A stretch of 64,000 bases of DNA from UKL13-2 sp038206765 (lineage in GTDB: Bacteria; Pseudomonadota; Gammaproteobacteria; Burkholderiales; Usitatibacteraceae): assembly GCA_038206765.1 (NCBI GenBank), contig JBBRAM010000018.1, positions 12,817-76,816 of the forward strand. The letters are read 5' to 3'. Below are positions 16,800-26,213 of this stretch, piece by piece (the stretch's first letter is position 1; each line of letters opens with the position of its first letter). Below the pieces are notes generated by a model that had not been told where the DNA came from, ran no database searches, and saw only the letters and a program-made list of their open reading frames with translations. Position numbers and translations under genes: made by a program.

Positions 16800-18374
16800 A
16801 TGGTCGATGCCCCTGTGAATTCTGCCATCGACAAGGCTTCCGCTGACGCCGCTGGGGAGGTCATTGCGCAGCTTAGCGCGCTGTCCGCACAGATCACCGA
16901 TGTAACAGCAACAAGCCGGGAAGCTAAGCGGGGCGCGGTTTTTCTGGCATACCCCGGTGCTGCGCATGATGGACGTGCGTTTATTGGCGATGCGATTTCG
17001 CGTGGTGCATCGGCGGTTTTCTACGAGGCCGATTTTAAGACTGGTCTTGGGCGGCAGGAAAATTCAGAATTTACAAATACGGTCCCGCATGTTGCCGTGA
17101 AAAATCTGAAATGCTTTGCTAGTTTGATCGCAGGGCATGTGTATAAAAACCCGTCGCATGATTTGTGGATGGTTGGTGTTACTGGCACCAATGGGAAAAC
17201 GTCCGTTTCGCAATGGATTGCGCAAGCATTTGAGTTGGCGGGAAAGAAATCTTCTGTGCTGGGCACCATTGGCAACGGCTTGGTAGGCCAATTGGCAGCA
17301 GCAGAAAACACCACGCCTGATGCCGTGGTATTGCAACGTTTGCTGCGCGATTATGCCAATGCCGGTGCCAATGCCTGTGCAATGGAAGTATCCAGCCACG
17401 GCTTGGATCAGGGGCGGGTGGCAGACGTAAAATTCGATATTGCTGTCTTTACAAATTTAACGCGCGACCATCTTGATTATCACCTAACGATGGAAGCTTA
17501 CGGTGCGGCCAAGGCCAAGCTGTTTCAATTGCGCGGGCTTAAAACAGCGGTAATTAATGTTGATGATCCGTTTGGGCGCACCTTAGCGGAAGACATTTCT
17601 AATAACGGCGGTAACGTTCGCGTTATCCGCTTCGCCTGTAACGGTGGAAGCAAGTTTGCAAATTTGATCGGGACCGATTTGTCAGTTTCACCCAGCGGCT
17701 TGTCATTCACCGTGCGGCTGCTCGGGAGCACTAAACAAGAAGCGCATGTGGACAGCACCATTTTAGGCGCATTCAACATTTCAAATTTACTCGCCGTTAT
17801 TGGTACGTTGTTGGCGAGCGGCGTGAGCTTAATAACGGCCGCAAAAATTGTTAGCGAATTAACGCCCGTGCCCGGCCGTATGCAGACGGTGCGCAGCGGG
17901 CAAAAAGGCGGCGACGCCAATAAGCCGCTGGTGGTCGTCGATTACGCTCATACGCCGGATGCGTTAGAAAAGGCACTGTCAACACTTGCCGCCGTCGTTC
18001 CCGATAAAGGTCGTTTAATTTCCGTGTTTGGCTGCGGAGGGGATCGTGATCGCGGCAAACGCCCGTTGATGGGCGCGGCCTCAGCGCAATTTGCCGATCT
18101 TACGATTGTTACCTCTGATAATCCGCGCACTGAAGACGCGCAACGCATCATTGCCGACATTGAGCACGGCATGAAAGGTGCTGCCTATCGGGTGGTGACG
18201 GATCGTTATCAGGCTATTTACGAAGCGCTCAACGCCGCGCATCAAAGAGACATCGTGCTCATCGCGGGCAAAGGCCATGAGGATTATCAAATTGTTGGCG
18301 ACAGCAAACATCATTTTAGCGATGTCGAAGTGGCAGTTGAAGCTCTCACCCAGTGGAAAGGACTTTCGTCATGA
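16800..18374 (+). CDS. murE: UDP-MurNAc-tripeptide synthetase (meso-diaminopimelate ligase)
   Basis: Cytosolic Mur ligase adding the third residue to UDP-MurNAc-Ala-Glu. The ATP loop GVTGTNGKTS is at about 121-130. The substrate motif SDNPRTED near residue 437 (DNPR) is the signature for meso-diaminopimelate, as expected for a Gram-negative. The start is set at ATG 16800, one base after the ftsI stop and with AAGGGCGG upstream, giving 524 residues. The frame is open upstream to 16764, but those 12 residues overlap ftsI and are unlikely to be used. Confidence 0.96.
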   Translation: MVDAPVNSAIDKASADAAGEVIAQLSALSAQITDVTATSREAKRGAVFLAYPGAAHDGRAFIGDAISRGASAVFYEADFKTGLGRQENSEFTNTVPHVAVKNLKCFASLIAGHVYKNPSHDLWMVGVTGTNGKTSVSQWIAQAFELAGKKSSVLGTIGNGLVGQLAAAENTTPDAVVLQRLLRDYANAGANACAMEVSSHGLDQGRVADVKFDIAVFTNLTRDHLDYHLTMEAYGAAKAKLFQLRGLKTAVINVDDPFGRTLAEDISNNGGNVRVIRFACNGGSKFANLIGTDLSVSPSGLSFTVRLLGSTKQEAHVDSTILGAFNISNLLAVIGTLLASGVSLITAAKIVSELTPVPGRMQTVRSGQKGGDANKPLVVVDYAHTPDALEKALSTLAAVVPDKGRLISVFGCGGDRDRGKRPLMGAASAQFADLTIVTSDNPRTEDAQRIIADIEHGMKGAAYRVVTDRYQAIYEALNAAHQRDIVLIAGKGHEDYQIVGDSKHHFSDVEVAVEALTQWKGLSS

Positions 18375-19765
18375 GCGGCAATATCATGATGATGGCGGCT
18401 GAGGCCGCAGCCATGCTTAGCGCAACCTGCGTCCACGGCGACGCAGCCTTTACCGGGGTTTCAACTGATAGCCGCAGCATCATGGCAGGCGAATTATTCG
18501 TAGCGCTCAACGGCGAAAATTTTGACGGCCATGAATACATTGAAAAAGCGCAGGCGCGGGGTGCTACTGCGGTGCTAGTTTCGCACGACGTAAAAACGGC
18601 TGTGCCGATTCCACAAATTATAGTTGCCGATACGTTGCTGGCATTGGGCCAATTGGCGAAACATTGGCGTGGCCGTTTCAATATCCCTGTTTTGGCGCTC
18701 ACTGGCAGTAACGGTAAAACCACCACAAAAGAAATGCTGCGCTCGATCCTGACTGCGCATTACAGCAGCGCTGCCGCCGTGTTGGCCACCGAGGGCAATT
18801 TAAACAACAACATCGGCTTGCCGCTGACGATGTTACGCCTAAACGCCGGCCATAAAGTTGCGGTGTTCGAGATGGGCATGAATCATCTTCTGGAAATTGA
18901 CTACTTGACCGGTTTGGCTGAGCCAGATGTCGCCCTTGTAATCCAAGCTGGTACGGCGCACATCGGTGAATTGGGTAGCCGAGAGGCAATTGCCCAAGCC
19001 AAGGGTGAAATTTTTTCGGGATTGCGCATCAACGGTATCGCAGTCATTAACATGCATGATCGCTTTGCAACTTACTGGCGCAGCTTGGTCGATGACCTCG
19101 CGACCCCCCACCGCGTGATCAGTTTTGGAATCGCAACCGAGGATGATGTGATTGGCGAATTTTCCGCCGAGGCTCTCACCATCGGCCATGCTGGAGAGAA
19201 AGTCAGCGTACAGCTTCACGTTGCCGGCGAACACAATCAGCGCAATGCCTTGGCGGCGGCCGCTGCCGCGATTGCGCTCAATGTCCCGCTCGCCACTATT
19301 CGTGAGGGCCTTGAAGATTTTGAAGGCGTTCCAGGGAGGCTGCGCACGTTCGAGGGCCACAATAAAGCCACCATCATTGACGATACTTACAACGCCAATC
19401 CAGATTCCGTTCGCGCGGCCATTGATGTGCTGCGCGCTAAGCCGGGGAAGCGCATTTTGGTGCTGGGCGATATGGGTGAACTAGGCGCCGAAGCTATCGA
19501 AATGCACGCCGATATTGGCTTGTACGCCAAGCACGCCGCGCTGGAGGGGGTGGTGGCGATTGGCAAACTCACCGAAGCCACAGTGATGTCGCTTGGAGTC
19601 AGCGGTTGGCATTTTGAACATATTGATGATCTGGTCAACGAACTCATCCCGTTGCTTGCCCCTGACGTGACGGTGCTCGTGAAAGGTTCGCGCTTCATGA
19701 AGATGGAGCGAGTGGTTGAAAAACTTGTTCCCCATTTTTCGACTAATTTGGAAACTACCCACTGA
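18371..19765 (+). CDS. murF: UDP-MurNAc-tripeptide--D-Ala-D-Ala ligase
   Basis: Adds D-Ala-D-Ala to the UDP-MurNAc tripeptide, completing the pentapeptide. ATP loop LTGSNGKTTTKEML at about 114-127, with the central motif EMGMNH and DTYNANPDS typical of MurF. The ATG at 18371 overlaps the murE stop (ATGA) and has AAAGGA about nine bases upstream; length 464 residues. An upstream in-frame start at 18353 is less likely. The stop overlaps the ATG of a five-codon mini-ORF that leads into mraY. Confidence 0.96.
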   Translation: MSGNIMMMAAEAAAMLSATCVHGDAAFTGVSTDSRSIMAGELFVALNGENFDGHEYIEKAQARGATAVLVSHDVKTAVPIPQIIVADTLLALGQLAKHWRGRFNIPVLALTGSNGKTTTKEMLRSILTAHYSSAAAVLATEGNLNNNIGLPLTMLRLNAGHKVAVFEMGMNHLLEIDYLTGLAEPDVALVIQAGTAHIGELGSREAIAQAKGEIFSGLRINGIAVINMHDRFATYWRSLVDDLATPHRVISFGIATEDDVIGEFSAEALTIGHAGEKVSVQLHVAGEHNQRNALAAAAAAIALNVPLATIREGLEDFEGVPGRLRTFEGHNKATIIDDTYNANPDSVRAAIDVLRAKPGKRILVLGDMGELGAEAIEMHADIGLYAKHAALEGVVAIGKLTEATVMSLGVSGWHFEHIDDLVNELIPLLAPDVTVLVKGSRFMKMERVVEKLVPHFSTNLETTH

Positions 19766-19782
19766 TGAAAACGACAAACTAA
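19765..19782 (+). other. Five-codon mini-ORF bridging murF and mraY
   Basis: ATG at 19765 shares a base with the murF stop (TGATG). It reads Met-Lys-Thr-Thr-Asn and stops at TAA 19780-19782, which shares a base with the mraY ATG (TAATG). No good ribosome binding site precedes mraY. The arrangement would let ribosomes pass from murF to mraY by successive reinitiation. This may be chance; only the geometry is seen. Confidence 0.4.
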
Positions 19783-20873
19783 TGCTTCTACAATTTTTTG
19801 AGTGGTTGGCCCGCGATTTGGGCATTCGTGCTTTCAATGTGTTTTCGTACATCACATTGCGTACAGTGCTGGCTGCGATGACTGCCCTCACGATTTCGTT
19901 CGTGTTGGGGCCGTGGATGATTCGCAAATTAACCTCGCTCAAAATTGGCCAATCCGTGCGCGACGACGGGCCGCAAACACATTTGGTCAAAGCGGGAACG
20001 CCGACGATGGGTGGCGCATTAATCCTCGCCGCCGTTGCCGTCACCACGCTGCTGTGGGCTGATCTATCCAATCGATATGTGTGGGCGTGTTTGGTCACCA
20101 CGGTAGGTTTTGGCGTGATCGGCTGGATTGATGATTACCGAAAAGTAGTTCATAAAAATTCCAAAGGACTGTCGTCAAAAGCCAAATTTTGTTGGCAAAC
20201 CGTCATCGCTGCCCTAGCGCTTTCGTATCTCGCATATCGCGCCAATTTACCGCAGCAGACCGATTTAATCGTGCCGTTTTTCAAAACGGTTGCCATTCCA
20301 TTGGGCACCGTTGGTTTCATCATCTTGGGCTGGTTTACGGTCGTGGGGTTTTCCAATGCGGTCAATTTAACGGACGGTTTAGATGGCTTGGCGATTATGC
20401 CAACGGTGATGGTTGCGTCAGCGTTGGCGATTTTCGCCTATGTCGCCGGCAATAAAGTATTTGCCACATATCTGGGCGTGCCGCATATCGCCGGCGCAGG
20501 TGAACTCGCAATTTTTTGCGGTGCGATTGCCGGTGCGGGTTTGGCATTTTTATGGTTCAACGCCTATCCGGCGGAAGTCTTTATGGGCGACGTTGGCGCG
20601 TTGGCGTTAGGCGGTGCATTGGGTTTGATCGCGGTAATCTGCCGTCAAGAAATCGTGCTCATCATCATGGGCGGTGTGTTCGTCGTGGAAACACTCTCGG
20701 TGATGATCCAAGTCGCCTCGTTCAAGCTGACCGGCAAACGGGTATTCCGCATGGCACCGTTGCATCACCATTTTGAATTAAAGGGCTGGAAGGAGAACCA
20801 GGTCGTGGTGCGTTTCTGGATTATCACGATGATGTTGGTGTTGTTTGGGTTGTCAACGCTAAAACTGCGCTGA
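19782..20873 (+). CDS. mraY: Phospho-MurNAc-pentapeptide translocase (lipid I synthase)
   Basis: Integral membrane enzyme linking phospho-MurNAc-pentapeptide to undecaprenyl phosphate. About ten hydrophobic helices. Conserved cytoplasmic motifs are QSVRDDGPQTHLVKAGTPTMGG (about 67-88), GWIDDYRK with the DD pair (about 113-120), NLTDGLDGLA (about 190-199), and the HHH-containing PLHHHFELKGW near residue 325. The ATG at 19782 (MLLQFFEWLARDLGIRAFNVFSY) aligns with the known family start and gives 363 residues; the longer frame from 19716 overlaps murF and is unlikely. Confidence 0.97.
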   Translation: MLLQFFEWLARDLGIRAFNVFSYITLRTVLAAMTALTISFVLGPWMIRKLTSLKIGQSVRDDGPQTHLVKAGTPTMGGALILAAVAVTTLLWADLSNRYVWACLVTTVGFGVIGWIDDYRKVVHKNSKGLSSKAKFCWQTVIAALALSYLAYRANLPQQTDLIVPFFKTVAIPLGTVGFIILGWFTVVGFSNAVNLTDGLDGLAIMPTVMVASALAIFAYVAGNKVFATYLGVPHIAGAGELAIFCGAIAGAGLAFLWFNAYPAEVFMGDVGALALGGALGLIAVICRQEIVLIIMGGVFVVETLSVMIQVASFKLTGKRVFRMAPLHHHFELKGWKENQVVVRFWIITMMLVLFGLSTLKLR

Positions 20874-21011
20874 AATGCCTAAATCGAAAAAAATGAATTG
20901 CTTAACTAAAGATACGAGTACTAGCCTGATGCTTGAAGCTTTTTTGCCTCAAGAGCCTCGCCAGTCAACACATCTTTCTTTTTTTGCGAATAAAAAAATA
21001 CCGGGAAAAAG

Positions 21012-22460
21012 GTGAACTGGCATGGACAAAAAATTCTTGTTCTGGGTGCGGGAGACACCGGGCTCTCTGTCGTCCGATGGGGGCAACGTGTGGGCGCTAG
21101 TATGCGAATCGCCGACAGCCGCCCGGCTGAATCCATTGCCGTCAGTGTTGAATACTTGCGACGAAATTTCCCCGATATCGAATGCCACTTTGGCCCATGG
21201 AGCGCAGCCGCAGTTGGCCAATGGCTTAGCGACGCCGAACTCATTGTCGCAAGCCCGGGCGTGGCCATTGCGGGGCCCGCGTGTGACCCGGCCATCGCGC
21301 GCGCCGTCGCGCAAGGCAAAAAAATCATTGGGGATGTCGAGCTTTTCGCGCTCCACTACGCGATCAACCCTGCGCCCCCCCAAAGCGTAGCAACTGCTAA
21401 GACAGGAAGGAAACCTAACGTGATCGGCATCACCGGCTCCAACGGCAAATCTACCGTGACCGCGATGGCCGGCGCTATGTGCGCCGCCGCTGGGCTGCAC
21501 ACGGTTGTGGCGGGCAATATCGGCTTGCCGGTGTTGGATGCACTTGCCAATGTAGGAGTCGCAGGCGAACCGGATGTGTATGTGCTGGAGTTGTCGAGCT
21601 TTCAATTGGAGACCACATCAACCCTGCAACTAGATGCCGCGACGATGTTGAACTTGTCGCAAGATCATCTGGATCGCTACCGTTCGATGGACGATTATGC
21701 AGCAGCGAAAAAGCGAATTTTCTTGCATGCCAAACATCAGGTTCTAAACCGCGATGATGCAATCAGCATGAGCATGCTCGATCCATCGGTTGGGCATACA
21801 ACTTTTGGGTCGGATGCGGCGTTGACACCAAATGATTTCGGCATGGCACAACATCAACTCATGCACGGAAGTAAAAATTTAATGGCACTTGATGCCCTGC
21901 CTATCGCCGGTCTACACAACGCCGCAAACGCACTCGCCGCATTCGCGCTATGTAACGCGATTGGTGTGGATCTTGAAAAATGTGTCAATGGCCTGCGTGA
22001 ATTCAAAGGTTTGCCGCATCGTTTGGAAAAAGTTGGCGTGATCAACGGCGTGACGTTCTACGATGATTCCAAGGGCACGAATGTTGGCTCTACGGTTGCC
22101 GCGTTGAACGGCATGACGGCTCCAGTGATTTTGATTGCAGGCGGCGAGGGCAAAGCGCAAGATTTCTCGCCCCTTGCCGAGCCAATTCGTAAACGCACAA
22201 AGGCTGTCGTGCTGATTGGTAAAGATGCCCGCTCGATTGAAAGCGCGATTACGAGCGCTCGTATCGCCTGTATCCATGCAGCTTCGATGGTGGATGCCGT
22301 TCAGAGTGCATTTTCGCGCGCTTCTGCAGGCGATGCGGTGTTGTTGTCGCCCGCCTGTGCGAGCTTTGATATGTTTAAAAACTATAAACATCGCGGTGAA
22401 ATTTTCGCCGACTGTGTACGCGCTTTAAAAGAAAAGTTGGAGACTCGCGATGTTGTATAG
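21012..22460 (+). CDS. murD: UDP-MurNAc-L-alanine--D-glutamate ligase
   Basis: Adds D-Glu to UDP-MurNAc-L-Ala. The Rossmann-like N-terminus KILVLGAGDTGLSVVRW is at 7-23, and the ATP loop GITGSNGKSTVTAMAG near 139-154. YVLELSSFQLETT, NLSQDHLDRY and YDDSKGTN are family landmarks. 482 residues, slightly long owing to a Pro/Ala/Lys linker of about 13 residues just before the ATP loop. The GTG start at 21012 has only a weak purine-rich lead. The 138-bp gap after mraY (20874-21011) is the largest inside the Mur block; I see no gene in it. The end overlaps ftsW by 11 bases. Confidence 0.95.
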   Translation: MNWHGQKILVLGAGDTGLSVVRWGQRVGASMRIADSRPAESIAVSVEYLRRNFPDIECHFGPWSAAAVGQWLSDAELIVASPGVAIAGPACDPAIARAVAQGKKIIGDVELFALHYAINPAPPQSVATAKTGRKPNVIGITGSNGKSTVTAMAGAMCAAAGLHTVVAGNIGLPVLDALANVGVAGEPDVYVLELSSFQLETTSTLQLDAATMLNLSQDHLDRYRSMDDYAAAKKRIFLHAKHQVLNRDDAISMSMLDPSVGHTTFGSDAALTPNDFGMAQHQLMHGSKNLMALDALPIAGLHNAANALAAFALCNAIGVDLEKCVNGLREFKGLPHRLEKVGVINGVTFYDDSKGTNVGSTVAALNGMTAPVILIAGGEGKAQDFSPLAEPIRKRTKAVVLIGKDARSIESAITSARIACIHAASMVDAVQSAFSRASAGDAVLLSPACASFDMFKNYKHRGEIFADCVRALKEKLETRDVV

Positions 22461-23616
22461 CCCAGCCGCACCTCGTGCCGAGTTGGATCTCTCGCTGTTC
22501 TGGAGCGTCGTGCTCCTGCTCTCAATCGGCTTAGTGATGGTCTACTCATCGTCGATTGCCATGGCCGAAGCCGAGAAAGTTTCTGGCTATCGCATGAATT
22601 ATTTTTTAGTGCGCCACGCGATCTATTTGGTCATCGGTATTTTTGCGGGCTTCATCGTGTTTCAAATTCCAATGGCACTGTGGCAGCGTTTTGCGCCGTG
22701 GCTGTTTATTGGTGGCGGATTTCTGCTGGTGTTGGTATTAATTCCCGGCATCGGTCACGTGGTGAACGGTAGTCGACGTTGGATTTCGCTGGGCTTTATG
22801 ACCATGCAGCCGTCTGAACTGATGAAGCTCTTTACAGTCCTGTACGCAGCGGATTACACGGTCCGTAAAGCGGCCTTTATGCATGACTTCAAAAAGGGCT
22901 TTTTACCGATGCTGGCGGTAATGGTGTTTACCGGCGCGATGTTGCTGCGACAACCTGATTTTGGCGCACTGGTCGTTGTGACGACGATTGCGATGGCAAT
23001 TTTATTTTTAGGTGGCCTTAACTGGCGCGTGTTTGCAGGCCTAGTGGTTTTGCTAGCGGTTTCTTTTGTGGCGCTAATTATCTCCTCACCGTATCGCCTG
23101 CAACGCATCGTTGGCTTTATGGATCCGTGGGCAGATGCATTTGGCAAAGGCTACCAACTTTCGCATTCACTCATCGCGTTCGGGCGCGGTGAATGGCTGG
23201 GTACAGGCTTGGGCGCGAGCGTGGAAAAATTATTTTATTTGCCTGAGGCGCATACCGATTTTCTTCTAGCGGTCGTTGCCGAAGAGTTGGGATTAGTTGG
23301 CGTTGCTATTGTGATTGGCCTGTTCGTTTTGTTGATTCACCGCGCCTTCGCCGTCGGGCGGGAAGCCATGATGCGTGAAAAATATTTCGCAGCGTTAACC
23401 GCGCAGGGTATCGCAGTATGGATCACGGTGCAGGCTTTCATCAACATGGGCGTGAACATGGGCTTGTTGCCAACAAAAGGGTTAACGCTTCCGTTCTTGT
23501 CGTACGGTGGGACGGGTATTTTGATGAACTGTGTGTCCGTCGCTATTTTGTTGCGCATCGATTTTGAAAATCGTGCTCAGACTTCAAAAGTAGGTTCAAA
23601 GGTGCGGCGATCATGA
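22450..23616 (+). CDS. ftsW: Septal peptidoglycan polymerase FtsW
   Basis: SEDS-family glycosyltransferase that works with FtsI at the septum. 388 residues and about ten membrane helices. Conserved stretches are VMVYSSSIAMAE (about 30), NGSRRWISLG (about 107-116), MQPSELMKL, FGRGEWLGTGLGASVEKLFYLPEAHTDF (containing the catalytic-site Asp) and LTLPFLSYGGTG near 345. Overlaps murD by 11 bases and murG by 4. Confidence 0.96.
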   Translation: MLYSPAAPRAELDLSLFWSVVLLLSIGLVMVYSSSIAMAEAEKVSGYRMNYFLVRHAIYLVIGIFAGFIVFQIPMALWQRFAPWLFIGGGFLLVLVLIPGIGHVVNGSRRWISLGFMTMQPSELMKLFTVLYAADYTVRKAAFMHDFKKGFLPMLAVMVFTGAMLLRQPDFGALVVVTTIAMAILFLGGLNWRVFAGLVVLLAVSFVALIISSPYRLQRIVGFMDPWADAFGKGYQLSHSLIAFGRGEWLGTGLGASVEKLFYLPEAHTDFLLAVVAEELGLVGVAIVIGLFVLLIHRAFAVGREAMMREKYFAALTAQGIAVWITVQAFINMGVNMGLLPTKGLTLPFLSYGGTGILMNCVSVAILLRIDFENRAQTSKVGSKVRRS

Positions 23617-24731
23617 ATGCTATCGCGACCAAAACCGCCTTGATCATGGCCGCCGGAACGGGTGGACATATTTATCCCGGCTTAGCGATCGCCGAGGTAT
23701 TGGTGGCGCGCGGCTGGAAGATTGTATGGATGGCAACGCCCGCAGGCATGGAGCATAAGCTGGTCGGTAAAGTTGGCTATCCGCTTGAGGTAGTGAACAT
23801 GTCCGGTGTACGCAGCAAGGGTGCTGTCGCATGGCTTTTCATGCCGCTAAAATTGCTCCGTGCATTCTGGCAATCGCTGCAAATTATTCGCCGCGTCAAG
23901 CCAAACGTCGTGATTTCGATGGGCGGCTACATCGCTTTTCCTGGTGGAATGATGGCCGTGCTGTTGGGCAAGCCGCTCGTGGTGCACGAGCCTGGCGCAC
24001 ATGCAGGTTTGACCAATCGCGTATTGGCATTAATTGCGGATCGGGTATTAGTCGGCTTTCCAAAAACATTTGGACAAGTACCAAAAAATGCAATTGCCAA
24101 AGTATTGCCAACACCGAAAAAAGTGGAATGGCTCGGCACGCCGGTGCGCGCCTCAATTGCCGAATTGGCCGCGCCTGAATTACGTTTTGCTAATCGCGTT
24201 GGCGCCATTCGTTTGTTGGTTGTCGGCGGTAGCTTGGGAGCAAAAACAATGAACGATTTGGTGGTGGCCGCGCTGGCAACATTGCCCGTATCGCAACGCC
24301 CAGAAGTGATTCATCAGGCCGGTGAAAAAAATGCGGAGGAATTGTTGGCAACCTATCGCGTTGCTAATGTAGATGCCAAGGTGCTGCCGTTCATCGACAA
24401 CATGGACGAGATGTACAGCTGGTGCGATGTCATGTTGTGCCGATCTGGCGCGATCACCGTGGCCGAATTAGCCGCTGCGGGAGTCGCCAGCATCCTAGTG
24501 CCGCTACCTTATTTTGTTGCCGAGGAACAACTTGCAAACGCCCAATTTCTAGCTGAAGCCAGCGCCGGTGTTGTCGTAAATCAACTTGAAGTGACACCAA
24601 AGGCTTTGGCGAAAATAATCACTGAATTCACACGTGAGCAATGTCAGAAAATGGCCGCGCAGGCGCGCGCATTGGGCAAGCCAGGCGCAACCGCCGCTTG
24701 TGCACAAGTTTGTATGGAAATAGCGAAATAA
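23613..24731 (+). CDS. murG: Lipid II synthase (UDP-GlcNAc:lipid I GlcNAc transferase)
   Basis: GT-B glycosyltransferase on the inner face of the membrane; adds GlcNAc to lipid I. 372 residues. The donor/acceptor loops are visible: AAGTGGHIYPGLAIAE (about 13-28), MGGYIAFPGG (about 104-113), LVVGGSLGAKTMND (about 205-218) and RSGAITVAELAAAGVASILVPLP (about 274-296) with the AEEQLANA segment. ATGA overlap with ftsW; murC follows after 12 bases. Confidence 0.96.
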   Translation: MNAIATKTALIMAAGTGGHIYPGLAIAEVLVARGWKIVWMATPAGMEHKLVGKVGYPLEVVNMSGVRSKGAVAWLFMPLKLLRAFWQSLQIIRRVKPNVVISMGGYIAFPGGMMAVLLGKPLVVHEPGAHAGLTNRVLALIADRVLVGFPKTFGQVPKNAIAKVLPTPKKVEWLGTPVRASIAELAAPELRFANRVGAIRLLVVGGSLGAKTMNDLVVAALATLPVSQRPEVIHQAGEKNAEELLATYRVANVDAKVLPFIDNMDEMYSWCDVMLCRSGAITVAELAAAGVASILVPLPYFVAEEQLANAQFLAEASAGVVVNQLEVTPKALAKIITEFTREQCQKMAAQARALGKPGATAACAQVCMEIAK

Positions 24732-24743
24732 AGAAATAGAGAT

Positions 24744-26213
24744 ATGAAACATAAAGTCAAAAAGCTTCACTTTGTTGGCATTGGCGGCTCGGGTATGTCG
24801 GGCATTGCCGAGGTGTTGCTCAACCTTGGGTATCAGGTGTCGGGGTCAGATTTGACTGAGAACGCTGCTGCGAAACGACTCAAAAAGCTGGGTGCAAACG
24901 TCGTGATTGGGCATGCCGACAGCAATATTGCGGGCGCTGACGTGGTGGTGATTTCTAGCGCCGTTAAGGCGGCGAATCCAGAAGTGGTTGCGGCCAAAGC
25001 GGCCGGTGTTCCCGTTGTGCCAAGGGCCATGATGTTGGCCGAATTAATGCGCTTTAAGCAGGGTATTGCGATTGCCGGTACGCATGGCAAAACGACCACC
25101 ACCAGTTTGATTTCGCATGTCTTAGGTGTGGCAGGCCTGGACCCGACTTGCGTAATCGGTGGCCGCTTAAACTCCATTGGCACGAACGCACATTTGGGAC
25201 AGGGCGAATATTTGGTAGCCGAAGCGGACGAATCGGATGCCTCATTTTTATACCTGCAACCGATCATGGCCGTCGTCACCAATATCGACCAAGACCACAT
25301 GGAAACCTACGAGCATGATTTTGCAAAATTAAAAAATGCATTCGTAGAATTTTTGGAGCATCTGCCGTTTTACGGTTTGGCGGTGCTGTGCGCGGATGAT
25401 CCGAATGTGCGTGAAATTATGCCGCGTCTATCGAAGCCGATTCGCACCTATGGGTTGAGTGAGCACGCTGATTTACGTGCTGTCAATATCACGGCAGTCA
25501 ACGCACAAATGCATTTCACTGCTATCTCCAAGCGTAATCACATCGGGGATAAACCGAATTTAGATGTCGTGCTTAATTTGCCGGGCCTCCACAATGTCGC
25601 GAACGCGCTTTCGGTGATTGCGATTGCGCGGGAGATTGGCGTGAGCGACGAGCACATCGCGCGGGGATTGGCTAGCTTCACGGGTGTCGGGCGACGCTTT
25701 CAGCGCTATGGCGAAATTGCTATCCCAGATTTCGAGCATGCGGGTGAGCACGAGGGTGGGCAAGTGAGTGGTCAAAAGAGGGGGCACTACACGTTGGTCG
25801 ATGATTACGGCCATCACCCCGTTGAAATGGCCGCGACACTCGCGGCGGCGCGGGGTGCATTCCCCGAACGCCGCATCCTGCTTGCCTTTCAGCCGCATCG
25901 CTTCACGCGCACGCGCGATTTGTTTGAGGATTTTGTAAAGGTGTTGTCAACCGTTGATGAGTTAGTGTTGGCCGATGTTTACCCCGCCGGTGAAGCGCCG
26001 ATTGTCGCCGCCGATGGTCGCGCCTTGGCACGTGCCGTTCGCTTAGCGGGAAAAGTAGAGCCGCTATTTGTGAGCACCGCCGATGAAATTGCAGAAGCCG
26101 TCGAGAGCCGCGTGCGCGATGGCGATGTGGTGATTACGATGGGCGCCGGTTCAGTTAGTGGTGTAGCACCGCGCTTGGCAGGCGGCGTGTCATCGACGGG
26201 AACGGCGGAATGA
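24744..26213 (+). CDS. murC: UDP-MurNAc--L-alanine ligase
   Basis: First Mur ligase, adding L-Ala to UDP-MurNAc. HFVGIGGSGMSGIAEVL (9-25) is the nucleotide-sugar loop, AGTHGKTTTTSLISHVL (about 111-127) the ATP loop, then EADESDASFLYL and DDYGHHPVEM. 489 residues, somewhat longer than the usual ~465. Between RRFQRYGEI and LVDDYGHHP there is an extra Gly/Glu/His-rich loop of about 20 residues (about 330-350) that most family members lack. Overlaps murB by four bases. Confidence 0.96.
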   Translation: MKHKVKKLHFVGIGGSGMSGIAEVLLNLGYQVSGSDLTENAAAKRLKKLGANVVIGHADSNIAGADVVVISSAVKAANPEVVAAKAAGVPVVPRAMMLAELMRFKQGIAIAGTHGKTTTTSLISHVLGVAGLDPTCVIGGRLNSIGTNAHLGQGEYLVAEADESDASFLYLQPIMAVVTNIDQDHMETYEHDFAKLKNAFVEFLEHLPFYGLAVLCADDPNVREIMPRLSKPIRTYGLSEHADLRAVNITAVNAQMHFTAISKRNHIGDKPNLDVVLNLPGLHNVANALSVIAIAREIGVSDEHIARGLASFTGVGRRFQRYGEIAIPDFEHAGEHEGGQVSGQKRGHYTLVDDYGHHPVEMAATLAAARGAFPERRILLAFQPHRFTRTRDLFEDFVKVLSTVDELVLADVYPAGEAPIVAADGRALARAVRLAGKVEPLFVSTADEIAEAVESRVRDGDVVITMGAGSVSGVAPRLAGGVSSTGTAE

